A stretch of DNA of 64,000 nucleotides from Roseofilum acuticapitatum BLCC-M154 (GTDB lineage Bacteria > Cyanobacteriota > Cyanobacteriia > Cyanobacteriales > Desertifilaceae). How positions within the stretch are numbered: position 1 is the stretch's first letter; each line of letters begins with the position of its first letter. Below are positions 44,801 through 54,037 of the stretch, piece after piece. Under the pieces are notes generated by a model. It saw nothing but the letters and a program-made list of their open reading frames with translations, made no database searches and was not told the DNA's origin. The stretch lies in assembly GCF_030068475.1 (NCBI RefSeq), contig NZ_JAQOSP010000066.1, positions 44,318-108,317 of the forward strand, read 5' to 3'. The translations under genes and the position numbers were made by a program.

Positions 44801-45933
44801 ATCACCCCCAGTTTCCGATTCTCATCATCCAACCATCCGTTAAGTGTCTCCAGTTCCTCCACTCTCCCTTGCCAATCAGTAACCGTGGGCACAGTATCGC
44901 CCACAGTCGCCACTCCAGTCCGTTTCTGGCGCTCCTCTTTCTGCTGAAAATAGCCAATAATGCGCCCTTCGCTCTCCTGTATCTCTTGGGTGAGCGTAAT
45001 TCCTAAGCGATTTTGCCCCGCTAAAATTTCCTGTTGTCCTGCCAATACCTGCTCAAACTGCCCCCCTAACCATCCCCGCAAGCGGTCAAGAATCTCCTGA
45101 GTTCTGTCAATTTCCCCTAAAATCACCTCTATCCCCACACCCAACTGCGCGGATAACTCCCGAAACCGCGCCTGATTTTCTGCCTCACTTCTGGCTAACT
45201 CCTGCTGAAGCTCCCCCAATTTTGCCAATGCTTGGTTCACGTCCTCCCGACTCTCCTGGGGAACCTGCACTTCCTGCAACCCCGCATGAATCGCCCCCAA
45301 AAGCGAGATCACCAACCCCCCAAAGGCTTTCCCTCCCTCGGAACAATCCGCTTTCAACACTTCCCGCAAGGCAAACGCAAACTTATCCCGCAAGTCTATC
45401 GCCAACTGCTTGAGAACATTCTCTCCTAATTGCACATGGGCATATACCCGCAATTCCTCCAACAGCTCCAACCAATCCGCTTCCGTCAACACCTGCACCG
45501 GCTCACTGCCCAGACCCTGGCTAAACCAGCCCAGAACCCGATCGCCCTGAATCGGGTCAAATTTCTCATTTTCCATCGCCTTCAGCTCCTGGGCGACGGT
45601 TTTCCAGTGTTTCAAAGCACATTTAGCTAGAGATACCAGCTCTTGCTTCGAGCTTTTATAGGTTCCGGCTTCTACCCTGGCCTGAATCAGCAGTCCAATC
45701 GCCAATCCCACCGCTTTGGCTAAATCATGATTGTCCAGTTGCCCCTCACTATCCCGCAACCGGACAGTGAGATTTTCCATGTACTGAGGAATCGCATCAT
45801 TAGCAATCATCCCCCCAACTACAGCAGCAACGGAAAGTCCTAATGGCGCTAATGCCCCCTGACAGAGGTTACCGCCTAACAATAACGCGGTACAACCCAG
45901 TAACCGAGTATGGCGTTGAGTCAGTACATCCAT
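41824..45933 (-). CDS. STAND NTPase with C-terminal TPR array and terminal membrane helix
   Basis: 1369 residues. N-terminal region (1-330) has a Gly/Ala-rich hydrophobic stretch (about 11-45), a helical domain of unknown type and a coiled coil (about 230-330). The NB-ARC/STAND ATPase follows: Walker A GIGGVGKST (380-388), Walker B RFLLVLDN (453-460), MTTQ (sensor), GHPLTLRLVAGML and a winged-helix part to about 690. Residues about 768-1300 form some 12 near-identical 40-residue TPR repeats, then a membrane helix (about 1335-1358). This is the NLR-like plan of sensors that oligomerise on ligand binding. Anti-phage or other conflict role is inferred. Confidence 0.87.
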   Translation of the reverse strand: MDVLTQRHTRLLGCTALLLGGNLCQGALAPLGLSVAAVVGGMIANDAIPQYMENLTVRLRDSEGQLDNHDLAKAVGLAIGLLIQARVEAGTYKSSKQELVSLAKCALKHWKTVAQELKAMENEKFDPIQGDRVLGWFSQGLGSEPVQVLTEADWLELLEELRVYAHVQLGENVLKQLAIDLRDKFAFALREVLKADCSEGGKAFGGLVISLLGAIHAGLQEVQVPQESREDVNQALAKLGELQQELARSEAENQARFRELSAQLGVGIEVILGEIDRTQEILDRLRGWLGGQFEQVLAGQQEILAGQNRLGITLTQEIQESEGRIIGYFQQKEERQKRTGVATVGDTVPTVTDWQGRVEELETLNGWLDDENRKLGVIVGIGGVGKSTLVARVYWEREDFEVKYWTDLGASPPFGRFARQVLEKLVQLPLDEIEKIPDAELGEALVQQLQRRRFLLVLDNFESVVKDEKYGQFLQRWLGCCRHTEILMTTQVMPQFSRIVPNRLSLSGLLRAEGGKLLKALGVGGEAQEREDYSEKVAGHPLTLRLVAGMLEQEIGEGATLAHLDELNLADVRQLMADSRIQGEHRQEIVQLVVVLERSFSRLPSVWQGRLLRLTVLRQGFDAALVSAMVAEEVSDKELRQLAERGFLVKGEGRYEFQPFILEYLQYRAGDVREAHKRAVEVYRSRCQMPEDWKTATVEDVQDYLELFYHLCQLGEYEQAFDVLHNEGKYEQSVSQFLDFQGYNSLYIIELYQQLVEHLPNQQDSRYPDSLNSLGVAYYSQGDYEQAISYYQKALEIRQEIGDRSGIAKSFNNLGLAYCSQGDYGKAISNYQKAIEIFQQIGDCSVTSTTLMNLGNAYYAQGDYGQAMSCYQQALEIRREIGDCSGIANSLIGLGNAYNSQGEYERVISYSQQALEIFQEIGDRSGIAQSLGNLGLAYQSQGDYGQAISYSQKCLEILQEIGDHVGIAESLHDLGATYQSQGDYGQAISYSQQSLKIKPQIVDLSSLLSSTIGLSKAYGQKSLEIYEERGNRSGLADSLMVLGLAYQSQKDYEQAISYYQKALELFQQIRNRSSIADSFLGLGLTYNSQGDYGQAISYYQKALEIYQQIGKHSGSADCLGNLGNVYSSQGDYGQAISYYQQSLKIFQQIGDRYWIATSLRDLGLAYIISQGDCQQAISYFQQSLEIFQEIGEYSDPALSLTLIGLGLAYISQGDCQQGISNLQKGLKIFQEIGNYSGVILAFSFYALGLAYHSQGDYARAIDSHEQSLKMFQEIGDKPGEIRSLQNLSIVHSQLGQYQQMSYYNQQLLELQGMDAFPQWLKSFIRFAQKGWFNFALCFIAGVVAFPFALLWIIAVLLYWRIRRTMNNEQ
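42030..43640 (-). repeat. About 12 tandem 120-bp units encoding TPRs
   Basis: Within the STAND gene a 120-base period encodes SQGDYxxAISYYQxxLEIxQ. Units are highly alike at DNA level. One unit (near residues 1005-1030, encoding SKAYGQKSLEIYEERG) has lost part of its sequence, and two units carry a 3-base insertion (AYIISQGD, LTLIGLG). Confidence 0.9.
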
Positions 45934-45977
45934 GGTCTTTCTGATGTGATGGATAATATTGATTATAAGAGAGTTTC

Positions 45978-46012
45978 TGACTCATTACTCATGACTCATT
46001 ACTCATTACTTA
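45978..46012. repeat. Heptanucleotide tandem repeat (CTCATTA)n
   Basis: Four to five copies of CTCATTA or CTCATGA between the STAND gene start and the antiporter gene stop; same unit as at 33957. Confidence 0.75.
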
Positions 46013-46052
46013 ACAGCGCAAAGCGCTGTATGAATGGGGCGGGGCGATCGCC

Positions 46053-48299
46053 TTAGTTTAACTCGTTTGGATTCAAGAGAATATCCTCTTGAATAACTTC
46101 CTGAATGCGATCGCTCTCTCCTCGCAACAATAAACAATCATCCCCTTCTAACTGCATGGCTGCATCTACCGGATTATACAGTTTTCCATGGCGACGGACA
46201 GCTTGAACGACCACCTGATAGGTTTCCCAAATGGCACGGGGAGTAAGATGAATTAAAGGGGAAGTCTCCGCAAGGGTGAACCAATGACTAATTCCCTCAA
46301 CCAGGGCACTACGTCCCTCGACTAAATCCCGAAACGCCAATATTTCTTCGGGTTTACCTACCACTAATAATTGGTCTCCAGAGCGCAAAGTCATTTGATT
46401 TTTGGGATAATAAACCCGATCGTCTCCTTGCTGAATTGCCATCACCGTCACTCCAGTTAAATGACGGATATCTGTTCCACTGAGCGTCATCCAATCTAAA
46501 GAAGAAGTTTCCGAAAGTTTCACCCATTCATGATGTAGAGACTCAGTAGCATCATTGATCCATTTCTGTTCTAGTCCAACTAAGTTTTCTGGACGCACAC
46601 TTTGATAATGATCCCGATGGATGGCTTGAATCACTGATTGAATTGCCCATTGAGATTCGCCCAAGGTAGAGAGTAAATGGGCCCCCATTTCTAGGGCGGC
46701 TTCAAATTCGGGTTGCACCACTTCTTGGGCCCCTAATTGGGTGAGGACATCAATTTCACTATTATTATGCGATCGAGCCACTACATCTAATTCCGGGGCA
46801 AATTCCAAGGCTCGTTTGAGCAAGAGTCGGGTACTGGCAGGATCGGGGAGGGCGATCGCTAGGGCTTTTGCCGTTTCTAAATGAGCTTTTTCTAGGACTA
46901 ATTCGGAGTCTGCATCGCCAAAAATATAGGGAATATTTTGATGTCTTAACCGTTGAATAGCGGCTTCACTATTTTCGATCACCAGGAGCGGATAGCCTTG
47001 ATTGTGCAAAATTCTAATAATGGCTTGTCCCACGCGCCCATAACCGGCAACAACGACATGATTTCTGAGGGTTTCGGGTAAGGAGATGGCTTTGACTTCT
47101 TTTTGCCGCAAGAGTTGATTCAGTCCAGGAATTGTATCAATCCATTCGGCTAACCGAGGGGCAAAGCGAATGCTAAGGGGAGTAAGAATGAGGGTGATAG
47201 CGGTTGTGCCAAGGATGAGTAAGTATTGTTCGTTGGTTAATAGTCCGAGATCGAATCCTTCTAGGGCAAGGACGAAGGAAAATTCCCCAATTTGGTTTAA
47301 GCCCAAGGCGGCGATCGCGGCAGTTTTAAAAGAATAGCCGAATTTGAGGACAATGGGGAAAATAATGAGGGCTTTTCCGAACATTACCATTAACACTAAG
47401 CCTAATATAATGCCGAAGTTATCGAGCAAAATTTGTGGATCGATTAACATGCCGATGGAGGCAAAGAAAAGACTGGCGAAGGTATCGCGCAGGGGGAGAA
47501 CTTTGGCCAGGGCTTGATCGGCGTAATCAATTTCGGCAATCATTAAACCGGCGACAAAGGCTCCCATTTCAATGGATAACCCCAGATGGGCAGTCACCAG
47601 GGCAACCCCTAAGCAGAGGGCAATGGTGGTGAGGAGGAAGAGTTCGCTGCTTTCGGTGCGGGCGATGCTTTTAATGAGGGGAGGTACTACCCATCGTCCC
47701 AGGGCGATCGCCAATCCCAAAAAGATGCTAACTTTCAGTAAGGCGGCTCCTAATGTGGGCCAGAGGTGTTCAGGGTTATCTAATGCAGGTAAAATAGCTA
47801 ACATTAAACCCAAGGCTAAATCCTGGGCAATTAAAATCGCCAGCATCACCTGTCCGTGAAGGGTATTGACCTCTCCGCGCTCGGTGAGGGTCTTCAGTAC
47901 CACGGCGGTGGATGAGAGCGATAAAATTGACCCCAAAAAAATTCCCTGCGTCCAACCACTCACCCAACCGAGAACCGTGGAGGCGATCGCCACTAAACTT
48001 AAAGTTAAGCCAATTTGTAATAAACTGCCTTGAATGGCAATTTCTTTCACCCGCTTTAATTCTGCTAAAGAAAACTCTACCCCCAAAGCAAACAATAAAA
48101 AGGCTACTCCAATCTCCGCTAAAGGTTTAATTTGCTCCGTTTCCCTCAGCAACTGCAAGCCAAAAGGCCCCACCACAAACCCACTAACCAGATATCCTAA
48201 AAGTACCGGTTGTCGCAGGCGCGTGGCTGCATAACCTCCCAGAGCAGAAGACCCCAAAACCAGGGTTAAATCTAGGATAAAGTGATGATCGGCTGCCAT
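46053..48299 (-). CDS. KefB-type cation:proton antiporter with TrkA-N and TrkA-C domains
   Basis: 748 residues from ATG 48299 (MAADHHFILDL); an upstream ATG at 48332 is less likely. About 12 membrane helices (10-390) of the CPA2 Na+/H+ exchanger family, with GYLVSGFVVGP, SLSSTAVVLKTL and ALGLNQIGEFSFVLA; a TrkA-N nucleotide-binding domain (about 415-535; VVAGYGRVGQAI) and TrkA-C regulatory domain (about 590-690), then an extra C-terminal segment resembling a second TrkA-C (about 695-745). Exports K+ or Na+ in exchange for H+ across the membrane. Confidence 0.9.
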   Translation of the reverse strand: MAADHHFILDLTLVLGSSALGGYAATRLRQPVLLGYLVSGFVVGPFGLQLLRETEQIKPLAEIGVAFLLFALGVEFSLAELKRVKEIAIQGSLLQIGLTLSLVAIASTVLGWVSGWTQGIFLGSILSLSSTAVVLKTLTERGEVNTLHGQVMLAILIAQDLALGLMLAILPALDNPEHLWPTLGAALLKVSIFLGLAIALGRWVVPPLIKSIARTESSELFLLTTIALCLGVALVTAHLGLSIEMGAFVAGLMIAEIDYADQALAKVLPLRDTFASLFFASIGMLIDPQILLDNFGIILGLVLMVMFGKALIIFPIVLKFGYSFKTAAIAALGLNQIGEFSFVLALEGFDLGLLTNEQYLLILGTTAITLILTPLSIRFAPRLAEWIDTIPGLNQLLRQKEVKAISLPETLRNHVVVAGYGRVGQAIIRILHNQGYPLLVIENSEAAIQRLRHQNIPYIFGDADSELVLEKAHLETAKALAIALPDPASTRLLLKRALEFAPELDVVARSHNNSEIDVLTQLGAQEVVQPEFEAALEMGAHLLSTLGESQWAIQSVIQAIHRDHYQSVRPENLVGLEQKWINDATESLHHEWVKLSETSSLDWMTLSGTDIRHLTGVTVMAIQQGDDRVYYPKNQMTLRSGDQLLVVGKPEEILAFRDLVEGRSALVEGISHWFTLAETSPLIHLTPRAIWETYQVVVQAVRRHGKLYNPVDAAMQLEGDDCLLLRGESDRIQEVIQEDILLNPNELN

Positions 48300-48343
48300 T
48301 TTTTTGATATTTGGATGTAGAGATATACGCAAATTTTATAATA

Positions 48344-48805
48344 TTAGTAAATAAAAATAGCTCCCGTACTTTGAATATCAATGGCCTGACCAATGCCATC
48401 GCCCACCCGATCCGGTTTATCCGTGCGAAGAATTTCAAACGTGATAGATGAACTGGAATTTATGGTAATATTGTATTCAAAATTAATCTCTTCATTTCCT
48501 CCATCTAGAGGCATATACCCAATCCTAATATTCGCCTCTGGATCAGCAAGAGTTAAGCTGGTTGTTTCGCCTCTACCCAAGGAATCTGGCACTTTCATGG
48601 GTGAGTCAACTGTTAGATCATAGTCTAGATCTAAGCCAGTGCGGTTAACCAACTCAACCGTCATCGGAAATTGGGGATTGTCAACGCGGGCGATCGGTTG
48701 CCAAAATCCTTCCTGGTAAGTATTGGCAGGAGGAGTTTGACTCATTGCCCCCATAGGAAACAATAAAGACAAACCCAATGCCATTTTAATTCCCGTCTTG
48801 ATCAT
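48344..48805 (-). CDS. Hypothetical secreted protein
   Basis: 153 residues with a signal peptide (MIKTGIKMALGLSLLFPMGA, cleavage near MSQT). The mature domain is rich in beta-strand-like sequence (MTVELVNRTGLDLDYDLTVD, INFEYNITINSSSS), suggesting a small extracytoplasmic beta sandwich. No Cys. The family is not recognised. It lies between the antiporter and the MCP-like gene, all on the minus strand. Confidence 0.75.
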   Translation of the reverse strand: MIKTGIKMALGLSLLFPMGAMSQTPPANTYQEGFWQPIARVDNPQFPMTVELVNRTGLDLDYDLTVDSPMKVPDSLGRGETTSLTLADPEANIRIGYMPLDGGNEEINFEYNITINSSSSITFEILRTDKPDRVGDGIGQAIDIQSTGAIFIY

Positions 48806-48830
48806 AGTTTAAGACCTCTATCATACTGTG

Positions 48831-50084
48831 CTATAGCTTATCACTTTTAAGGGACTCCGATCCATTTTTGTGATTTTGATCCTCCCCATCTGGGGATTGA
48901 ATTTCCTTTTCAGGAGAGATAGATTTTTGCGGAGCAGCTTGGGGTATAGGTCTTTTTTTGTTGACTTGAAACTGGACTAACAACTCTAGATCTTTGAGCG
49001 ATTTCTCAGCTTTCTCTACTTTATCAACCAAAGAAGTCGCCACTTGACTTCCGGTTTGGGCGAATTCAGTAAACTCTTGAATTCTTTGGCGAAATCGATT
49101 AGCAACCCGTTTCATTTGTTGCCCCGCTTCAAAGGTTTGGGTTACCAGTTGACTGATTTCTGAACTAACGCTACTAAATCCTCTCATTTCTGAACTCATT
49201 TGATTGGCAATGATTGCCAATTGTACTGCTAGGTGACGCACCTGTTGACTCACTCTTTCAATCAGTTTTGACGTTTCATCAATGGTTTTGAGTTCTTCTT
49301 CTAGCAAGTCTCCTGTTTTGACAATTTTATCCGTTTGATTACAAATGACACTCACTCCCGAAGAGGTGGCGCGAAAGGCTCGTTTACCCGATTGGGATAA
49401 AATTTTGCCAATTTGAATAAATCGATGATTCAAATCAGCAACTTCTTCATTTTTGCGGACTAATTCCTGTTGCTGCAATTCCAGGAGTTGGTTGCGTTCA
49501 TGGATCGTGGCAAGCTGATCTTCAAGGAGTCTGGAGTAGGCCTCTACTTTCTGATGTTCCCGCTCTAGCTTAATCGTATTTCTTTGTCCTTCAATTTGTT
49601 TATTTTCAATTTGCCGGTTTAAATCAGATAAAATTTGAGACTGGGCCAGAATCAGGGTTTGAAAATCCAACAAAAAGTAAGCCGATATTCCCGGTACACT
49701 GGCTTCTTGAAAAACGACAACAATCGGTTCATAAATGACTTTAGAATCGCGGGATAGGGCAATATTAACGGCTGTACCAATTTTTTCAGTATAGGAAAGT
49801 TGTAAACACTTTCCTTGAATTTTCATGTTATTCAAAAAAAATTGAATCGGAGTTATTAATATTTTTTCTGTGCCGTAGCTTTCACTTAAGTGTTCATAAA
49901 ATAAACGGCGAGAAATCATGCCCAGAAACCGTTGAGGACTAGCAACAATCACACCGGTAAGATCGGGACGTTGATCGAACTGATTTAAGACAACTTGAGT
50001 CAAGGTTGTCGGACTGACTTGAAAATCCTGGAGATTTAAGTCAAGTAAACAGGAATTCAGGGTGAGTTGAGCAGAATGGCTCAT
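48831..50084 (-). CDS. CBS-like sensor with MCP-like coiled-coil domain
   Basis: 417 residues. The N-terminal 150 resemble a CBS-type or related ligand-binding module seen before cyanobacterial kinases (GVIVASPQRFLGMISRRLF). Residues 170-225 form a coiled coil (EREHQKVEAYSRLLEDQLA), and 230-370 have methyl-accepting-protein-like helices (LIERVSQQVRHLAVQLAIIA, FSSVSSEISQLVTQTFEAG) but no clear canonical hairpin tip. No membrane helix. The Lys/Glu-rich tail is disordered. It may act in a cytoplasmic chemosensory or motility complex; I am not sure of the partner. Confidence 0.7.
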   Translation of the reverse strand: MSHSAQLTLNSCLLDLNLQDFQVSPTTLTQVVLNQFDQRPDLTGVIVASPQRFLGMISRRLFYEHLSESYGTEKILITPIQFFLNNMKIQGKCLQLSYTEKIGTAVNIALSRDSKVIYEPIVVVFQEASVPGISAYFLLDFQTLILAQSQILSDLNRQIENKQIEGQRNTIKLEREHQKVEAYSRLLEDQLATIHERNQLLELQQQELVRKNEEVADLNHRFIQIGKILSQSGKRAFRATSSGVSVICNQTDKIVKTGDLLEEELKTIDETSKLIERVSQQVRHLAVQLAIIANQMSSEMRGFSSVSSEISQLVTQTFEAGQQMKRVANRFRQRIQEFTEFAQTGSQVATSLVDKVEKAEKSLKDLELLVQFQVNKKRPIPQAAPQKSISPEKEIQSPDGEDQNHKNGSESLKSDKL

Positions 50085-50209
50085 GGGTGGATAGGGATGG
50101 AGTGTTCAGCACTAACCTTACTTGGAGCAGACACAAGCAAAATAATCCCGTTGGGGTTGTGTTTAATATACTCTGTCATCCGGTGGTTTTGGTAGGGGGG
50201 TAGGCATCA

Positions 50210-53200
50210 TTAGACCACAGAGCAACCACAAGATGACCAATTGATGGCTTGCTGAAAATTAGGATCTTTGAGTAAGGTGGTGGCTAATGAGGAGATGAGG
50301 GGTCGAGAAAAGAGATAGCCTTGTCCATATTCGCAGCCAAGCTGTTGCAATTTGCAGCATTGAGCTGGGGTTTCAATCCCTTCACACACCAATTGTGCCC
50401 CTAGGTTATGGGCTAGGGTGATGATGGTTTGGGCGATCGCCTCCTTACTGGTATCGGTTTCAATCCCATCTACAAAGGCTCGGTCAATTTTAATCATATC
50501 TAGGGGCAGTTGGTGTAAGCGACTGAGGGAGGAATATCCCGTGCCAAAATCATCAATGGACAGTTGCACGCCTAATGCTTTGAGTTCATGTAAGATGGAG
50601 GCATCAAATTGGGAGGTTTCCAGAAAGCTGGTCTCGGTAATCTCTAAGTTTAAGCACTGACCGGGAATTTGGTGCGATCGCAATAATTTTTCAATTTGCT
50701 CCACCAAATTAACCTGTTTCAGTTGCAATAAAGACAAATTCACATTCAACACCACATTTAACCCTTGGGGAATCTCCGATCGCCATTGCTCCAATTGACA
50801 GCAGCTTTGCTTTAAGACCCACCACCCCAAGGTGCTAATTAAGCCAATTTCCTCCGCTACGGGAATAAATTCCCCTGGTGAAATCCACCCTTTCTTAGAA
50901 TGCTGCCATCTCAACAACACCTCAAAGCCCTTTAAACCCCCCGTCTTCAAAGAGATCACCGGTTGATAGCATAGGGATAACTCTTCTAACTCTAGGGCAC
51001 GAGTGAGATCGTGTTCTAACTGCAATCGAGCTAAGGCACGGGGATGCATCACTTTTTCAAAGCAAACAAACTGATTACCTCCTTGTCCTTTAGCCTGATA
51101 CATCGCCAAATCCGCATCTCGTAAAAGCTCTTCCGGTGAATGATAATCCTGATGACCCAAGGTAATACCAATACTTGCCCCCAAGGAAAACTCATAATCT
51201 CCCATGCGAAAGGGAGTACGCATTAAGGAGACTAACCGTTCTGCGGTGGCGATCGCATCTTGAGGATCGTTGAGTGCCGTTAATAAGACCGCAAATTCAT
51301 CCCCTCCAAATCGGGCTAAAGTATCTTTCGGAACATTTCTATCTAAATTACAGTATGGCCCCGCATGAATCCCACTCAAAGAGGTTTGCAATCTCTGAGC
51401 CACCTGTTTTAATAAATCATCGCCGACCAAATGCCCCAAACTATCATTAATAATCTTAAACCGGTCTAAATCAATAAATAAAATCGCATATAAACCCGTC
51501 TCTTTCTGTTGATAGATATGGATCACCTGCTCCAGATGATCGATAAACCAAGCCCGATTTTTTAAGCCCGTAAGTTTATCATGGTAGGCATCATAATGGA
51601 GTTGCTCCTCTGCATGACGACGGGCGGTAATATCTTCTACTGTTCCCTCATAATAGAGAACTTTTTCATCCCGATCTAAAACTGCTCTTTGAGTCTCTGA
51701 AATCCAAATTATTTTACCATCTTTTCGATAAACTTCAGATTCAAAATCATAAACAATTCCCTGTTTCTGGGTCAGTTCTTTAATCTTTTGGCGACGATTT
51801 GGGTCAACATAAAGTTGCTTCTCAATATCAGTTAAAGACTCAATTAAAGACTCTGGACTATCATATCCATAAAGATGGGCGAGAAAAGCATTAGCACTTA
51901 AATATCCCCCTTCTGGGGTACTTTGAAAAATTCCTTGACTAATGTTCTCAAATATGCTTCTATATTTTAACTCACTTTCGCGCAGGGCAAATTCTGCTTC
52001 TTGGCGTTTGATTTCCTGCTGATGGGCACTAATAAAGCGAGAAATATCCTTAGCCATTAACTCAATCATTTCACGATCCGCTTGGGTAAAGGGTGGATCG
52101 TGTACTTCTGAAGAGAGGAAACTGAGAATACCATAAATTTTATCTTCCACTATAATTGGCGTGCCTAAGTAAGATTCTAAATGTAAATTTTTGTAGGGAG
52201 GACATTCTCGCAGTTGGGGATGTTCGTCAATATGGCTGCAACTAATGGTTTGTTCATGATAAACCACTTGTGAACAGTAAGTATCGGATAGATTAAAACA
52301 CATTCCCGGTTGGAGTTTGGGGAAGTCACTTTGAACAAACTCTAGGCAAATAATTTCTTGATTAAGGTTAGCAATAAATCCTGTCGTCAGTCCAAAAAGT
52401 TCACATCCGGCCTGTAAGTAAGTGGCGAATAGTTCCTCAAAATCATTATAGTTACGGGTACTCAGACGATGGAGATATTTGAGCCGGGTACTAAATTCAG
52501 AAAGTTTTTCGGCTTGCTGGTAACGTTCGTTTAAATCTAAATCAACACAGTATAGTTCCGGTTCTCCTTGGGCATTGTAAAGGAGAACATGACTAGAGAA
52601 GATACGGATAGATTCCTGGGAACTATTTTTCACAATTAATTCCCCTGGATTTATAGGAATTCCTTGGTTAATCCAGCGATCGTAACCTTGGCGTAAATAG
52701 TTGGCTGTTTGTGGAGAAAGAATCAGCTCTTCTAAGTTTTTTCCGATCGCCTCTTCCGCCTTGTATCCGTATAAATCATCACTGGCTTTATTCCAGAAAA
52801 ACACCTTGAGATCCCGGTCATATCCCTGCACCGGAATTAAAGGCACTTCTTCAAACAAACGCCGAAATCGTTGTTCACTTTCCCTTACACTGACTTCAGT
52901 TTGAGAGCGTTCAATGGCAATTCCTGCTAACCGGGTAGCAGACTCCATCAGTTTTTGATGCTGCTCTGTAGGCAAACCCGGAGAACGAGCATAAAAGCAA
53001 AATGTGCCTAAAACTTGCTGTTGCAACGACAGGATCGGAATTGACCAAGCCGCATGTAAGCCATAACATAAGGCTAGATCTCTATACTCGCTCCATAGGG
53101 GGTCAGTCGCAATATTTTCTACAATTACCGGTTCCTTACGATAGGCGGATGTACCACAAGATCCCGACAATTCGCAAATGGGTACGCCTTCAACGGCTTG

Positions 53201-53785
53201 GTTATAGTCGGGGTCTAAATGGGGTGCTGCACCCAAGGTTAAACAATTTTTTTGCGGGTCTACGAGTAGAATTGAGCCTAAGAGTTCTGGAGCTTGGCTT
53301 TCTAAAGCACTAATCAGTAAGCTGAGAGTTTCCGAGAGGGGGGCATTTTTGGCGATCGCCTCTAAAACCTGTTTTTGCCCATTTAACCACAGCTCATTAT
53401 ATTTGCGATCGCTAATTTCCGTAATCGTTCCCATTAAGCGATCGGAACAATTCTTCTGATTCTTAAACACCGTTGCGCGATCGACCACCCAAATATATTG
53501 GCCATCACTGCGACGCATACGCAACTCTAATTCATAACTCTTTCCCGTTTCTAACGCTGAATAAATCGTTTTCTGATGCTGGTTTCGATCCTCTGGGTGA
53601 ATCAGAGATTTGACCATCTCGAAATTGCATTGGATACTCTGAGGATTTAGACCGAGTAGCTTATAAAGTTGATCGTTCCAGATCACTTCATCAGGTTCCC
53701 TATCCCAGATCCAAACCCCGTCGGTGGTGCTTTCCATCATCAAACGTAACTGAGCTTCTTCAATTTCTGTCTGGATTGGCTTCAT
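50210..53785 (-). CDS. Multi-sensor diguanylate cyclase/phosphodiesterase (PAS-GAF-PAS-GAF-PAS-GGDEF-EAL)
   Basis: 1191 residues, soluble. PAS (about 12-135), GAF (145-300), PAS (305-425), GAF (440-590), PAS (600-730), GGDEF (735-905) and EAL (920-1175). The active sites look intact: RFGGDEFAVLL for c-di-GMP synthesis, and EVLLRWQHS plus IDDFGTGYSSLSRLHQLP for hydrolysis. No obvious chromophore Cys is in a phytochrome-like context, so the GAF domains may bind other ligands. It would set local c-di-GMP levels that control motility and polysaccharide. Single gene. Confidence 0.93.
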   Translation of the reverse strand: MKPIQTEIEEAQLRLMMESTTDGVWIWDREPDEVIWNDQLYKLLGLNPQSIQCNFEMVKSLIHPEDRNQHQKTIYSALETGKSYELELRMRRSDGQYIWVVDRATVFKNQKNCSDRLMGTITEISDRKYNELWLNGQKQVLEAIAKNAPLSETLSLLISALESQAPELLGSILLVDPQKNCLTLGAAPHLDPDYNQAVEGVPICELSGSCGTSAYRKEPVIVENIATDPLWSEYRDLALCYGLHAAWSIPILSLQQQVLGTFCFYARSPGLPTEQHQKLMESATRLAGIAIERSQTEVSVRESEQRFRRLFEEVPLIPVQGYDRDLKVFFWNKASDDLYGYKAEEAIGKNLEELILSPQTANYLRQGYDRWINQGIPINPGELIVKNSSQESIRIFSSHVLLYNAQGEPELYCVDLDLNERYQQAEKLSEFSTRLKYLHRLSTRNYNDFEELFATYLQAGCELFGLTTGFIANLNQEIICLEFVQSDFPKLQPGMCFNLSDTYCSQVVYHEQTISCSHIDEHPQLRECPPYKNLHLESYLGTPIIVEDKIYGILSFLSSEVHDPPFTQADREMIELMAKDISRFISAHQQEIKRQEAEFALRESELKYRSIFENISQGIFQSTPEGGYLSANAFLAHLYGYDSPESLIESLTDIEKQLYVDPNRRQKIKELTQKQGIVYDFESEVYRKDGKIIWISETQRAVLDRDEKVLYYEGTVEDITARRHAEEQLHYDAYHDKLTGLKNRAWFIDHLEQVIHIYQQKETGLYAILFIDLDRFKIINDSLGHLVGDDLLKQVAQRLQTSLSGIHAGPYCNLDRNVPKDTLARFGGDEFAVLLTALNDPQDAIATAERLVSLMRTPFRMGDYEFSLGASIGITLGHQDYHSPEELLRDADLAMYQAKGQGGNQFVCFEKVMHPRALARLQLEHDLTRALELEELSLCYQPVISLKTGGLKGFEVLLRWQHSKKGWISPGEFIPVAEEIGLISTLGWWVLKQSCCQLEQWRSEIPQGLNVVLNVNLSLLQLKQVNLVEQIEKLLRSHQIPGQCLNLEITETSFLETSQFDASILHELKALGVQLSIDDFGTGYSSLSRLHQLPLDMIKIDRAFVDGIETDTSKEAIAQTIITLAHNLGAQLVCEGIETPAQCCKLQQLGCEYGQGYLFSRPLISSLATTLLKDPNFQQAINWSSCGCSVV

Positions 53786-54037
53786 TCCCCCGTCATCCTC
53801 ATGATTCCCCCATAGATCTCTATGGCTTAACAGAGTCTTGTCACTTAAAGATAATTAGTTTACCTCTTCAACCAACCGAATCCCATAGTTATTTTGACTA
53901 TAACTTAAAAAACCCTTCAGAGCATTCAGCAAAAGTAGGGGCAACAACCTTTTCACCCTCACTTCACCCTTGGGCCCGATCCACAATTCAGGGTAAGCTG
54001 AAAGATCAAATAGATAACATCAATAACCGATAAACCT

